A DNA stretch of 5,717 nt. It comes from UBA7985 sp049612785 (GTDB lineage Bacteria; Pseudomonadota; Alphaproteobacteria; UBA7985). The notes beneath the pieces were generated by a model. It saw only the letters and a program-made list of their open reading frames with translations, was not told where the DNA came from and ran no database searches. Within the stretch, counting starts at the first letter, position 1, and each line of letters starts with the position of its first letter. The DNA lies in NCBI GenBank assembly GCA_049612785.1, contig JBMZBW010000146.1, positions 1-5,717 of the forward strand. The letters run 5' to 3'. Below, in pieces: positions 5,286 through 5,717 of the stretch. Position numbers and translations under genes: made by a program.

Positions 5286-5717
5286 CTAGGTCTTCAGGTA
5301 AGCCTCCAGACTGTCGTCCAGCGCATCCTTCCATGGGGTGTGGTGTGGCGGTGCTTTGGTCCCGGTCAGCGGCGAGGTGTAGCCATTGTCCCGGAATGTC
5401 ATGATGTTTTGTTTCTTGTGGCCTTTCCACTCTTTAAAGGCTTGATTGGCGGCCTGAATGTCGAAGTTGGGGTAGTCTGTCTCTTCCATCAACTCCTGCA
5501 CGTAAGCGCCCTGGTATTCGATCGGGCCATAGCCATCGGCTTTGGCGTCTTCTTCGTTTTCGCGTGCTGTGACGTCTGCTTCCAATGTTTCCTGATCCGT
5601 GGGCATCTCAATGCGACCCAAGATCACATCCCGGACCCACCATGCCTGTGCATCAAACATGTTGAACGTGTACCATTGGTCCTGCATGCCCAGATAGAAC
5701 AGGTCGGTGTTGCCGAT
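5286..5717 (-). CDS. tmm: Trimethylamine monooxygenase (Tmm), flavin-containing monooxygenase, C-terminal fragment
   Basis: The last 143 codons of a leftward gene; the frame is open to the right edge (IGNTDLFYLG before MQDQWYTFNMF). Segments such as QDQWYTFNMFDAQAWWVRDV, FKEWKGHKKQNIMTFRDNGY and HHTPWKDALDDSLEAYLKT closely resemble the C-terminus of bacterial Tmm of roseobacters and Methylophaga. Tmm uses FAD, NADPH and O2 to convert trimethylamine to trimethylamine N-oxide in the cytoplasm. The FAD and NADP Rossmann motifs would lie in the missing N-terminal part, so intactness cannot be judged. The protein stops right after EAYLKT, whereas the roseobacter enzyme I recall has a longer tail. 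It lies 117 nt upstream of the regulator gene on the same strand. A related flavin monooxygenase of other specificity is the alternative, but the similarity and pathway context favour Tmm. Confidence 0.92.
   Translation of the reverse strand: MGNTDLFYLGMQDQWYTFNMFDAQAWWVRDVILGRIEMPTDQETLEADVTARENEEDAKADGYGPIEYQGAYVQELMEETDYPNFDIQAANQAFKEWKGHKKQNIMTFRDNGYTSPLTGTKAPPHHTPWKDALDDSLEAYLKT

Overview
The window looks like part of a methylated-amine (trimethylamine/dimethylamine) catabolism island of a marine-type alphaproteobacterium, most likely a Rhodobacterales/roseobacter relative. This assignment rests on gene content and my recognition of the protein families. No rRNA or other taxonomic marker is present, so the genus is not determined.

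Layout, left to right. (1) 1-117, minus: the first 39 codons of a class II glutamine amidotransferase that resembles MgsA/GlxB, the amidotransferase subunit of N-methylglutamate synthase. (2) 118-486: a 369-nt AT-rich divergent intergenic region with A/T tracts, small palindromes and one plausible leftward promoter. (3) 487-4389, plus: four genes that together match a complete haem-dependent oxidative N-demethylase (HODM, dimethylamine monooxygenase). They are a GcvT-like folate subunit, a DmmA-like subunit ending in a four-cysteine zinc-ribbon-like motif, an FMN/NAD(P)H/[2Fe-2S] reductase, and the haem-PAS catalytic subunit (DUF3445). (4) 4420-4445: a strong terminator hairpin that can serve both converging transcription units. 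(5) 4494-5168, minus: an XRE-family regulator with a C-terminal cupin domain, apparently starting with TTG. (6) 5286-5717, minus: the C-terminal 143 codons of trimethylamine monooxygenase Tmm, running off the right edge.

How the genes fit together (established pathway, assigned here by homology): Tmm oxidises trimethylamine to its N-oxide. A demethylase not present in this window (Tdm) would give dimethylamine plus formaldehyde. The four-gene HODM oxidatively demethylates dimethylamine to methylamine, with its folate subunit placed to capture the one-carbon unit. The MgsA-like protein belongs to the N-methylglutamate route that consumes methylamine. The XRE-cupin protein lies between tmm and the demethylase operon and is the obvious candidate local regulator, by position only.

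The catabolic system itself is known. The less ordinary features are regulatory: a near-perfect 12-bp hairpin between the first and second demethylase genes, the palindrome-rich divergent region, and the shared bidirectional terminator. I found no CRISPR, insertion sequence, tRNA or phage signal.
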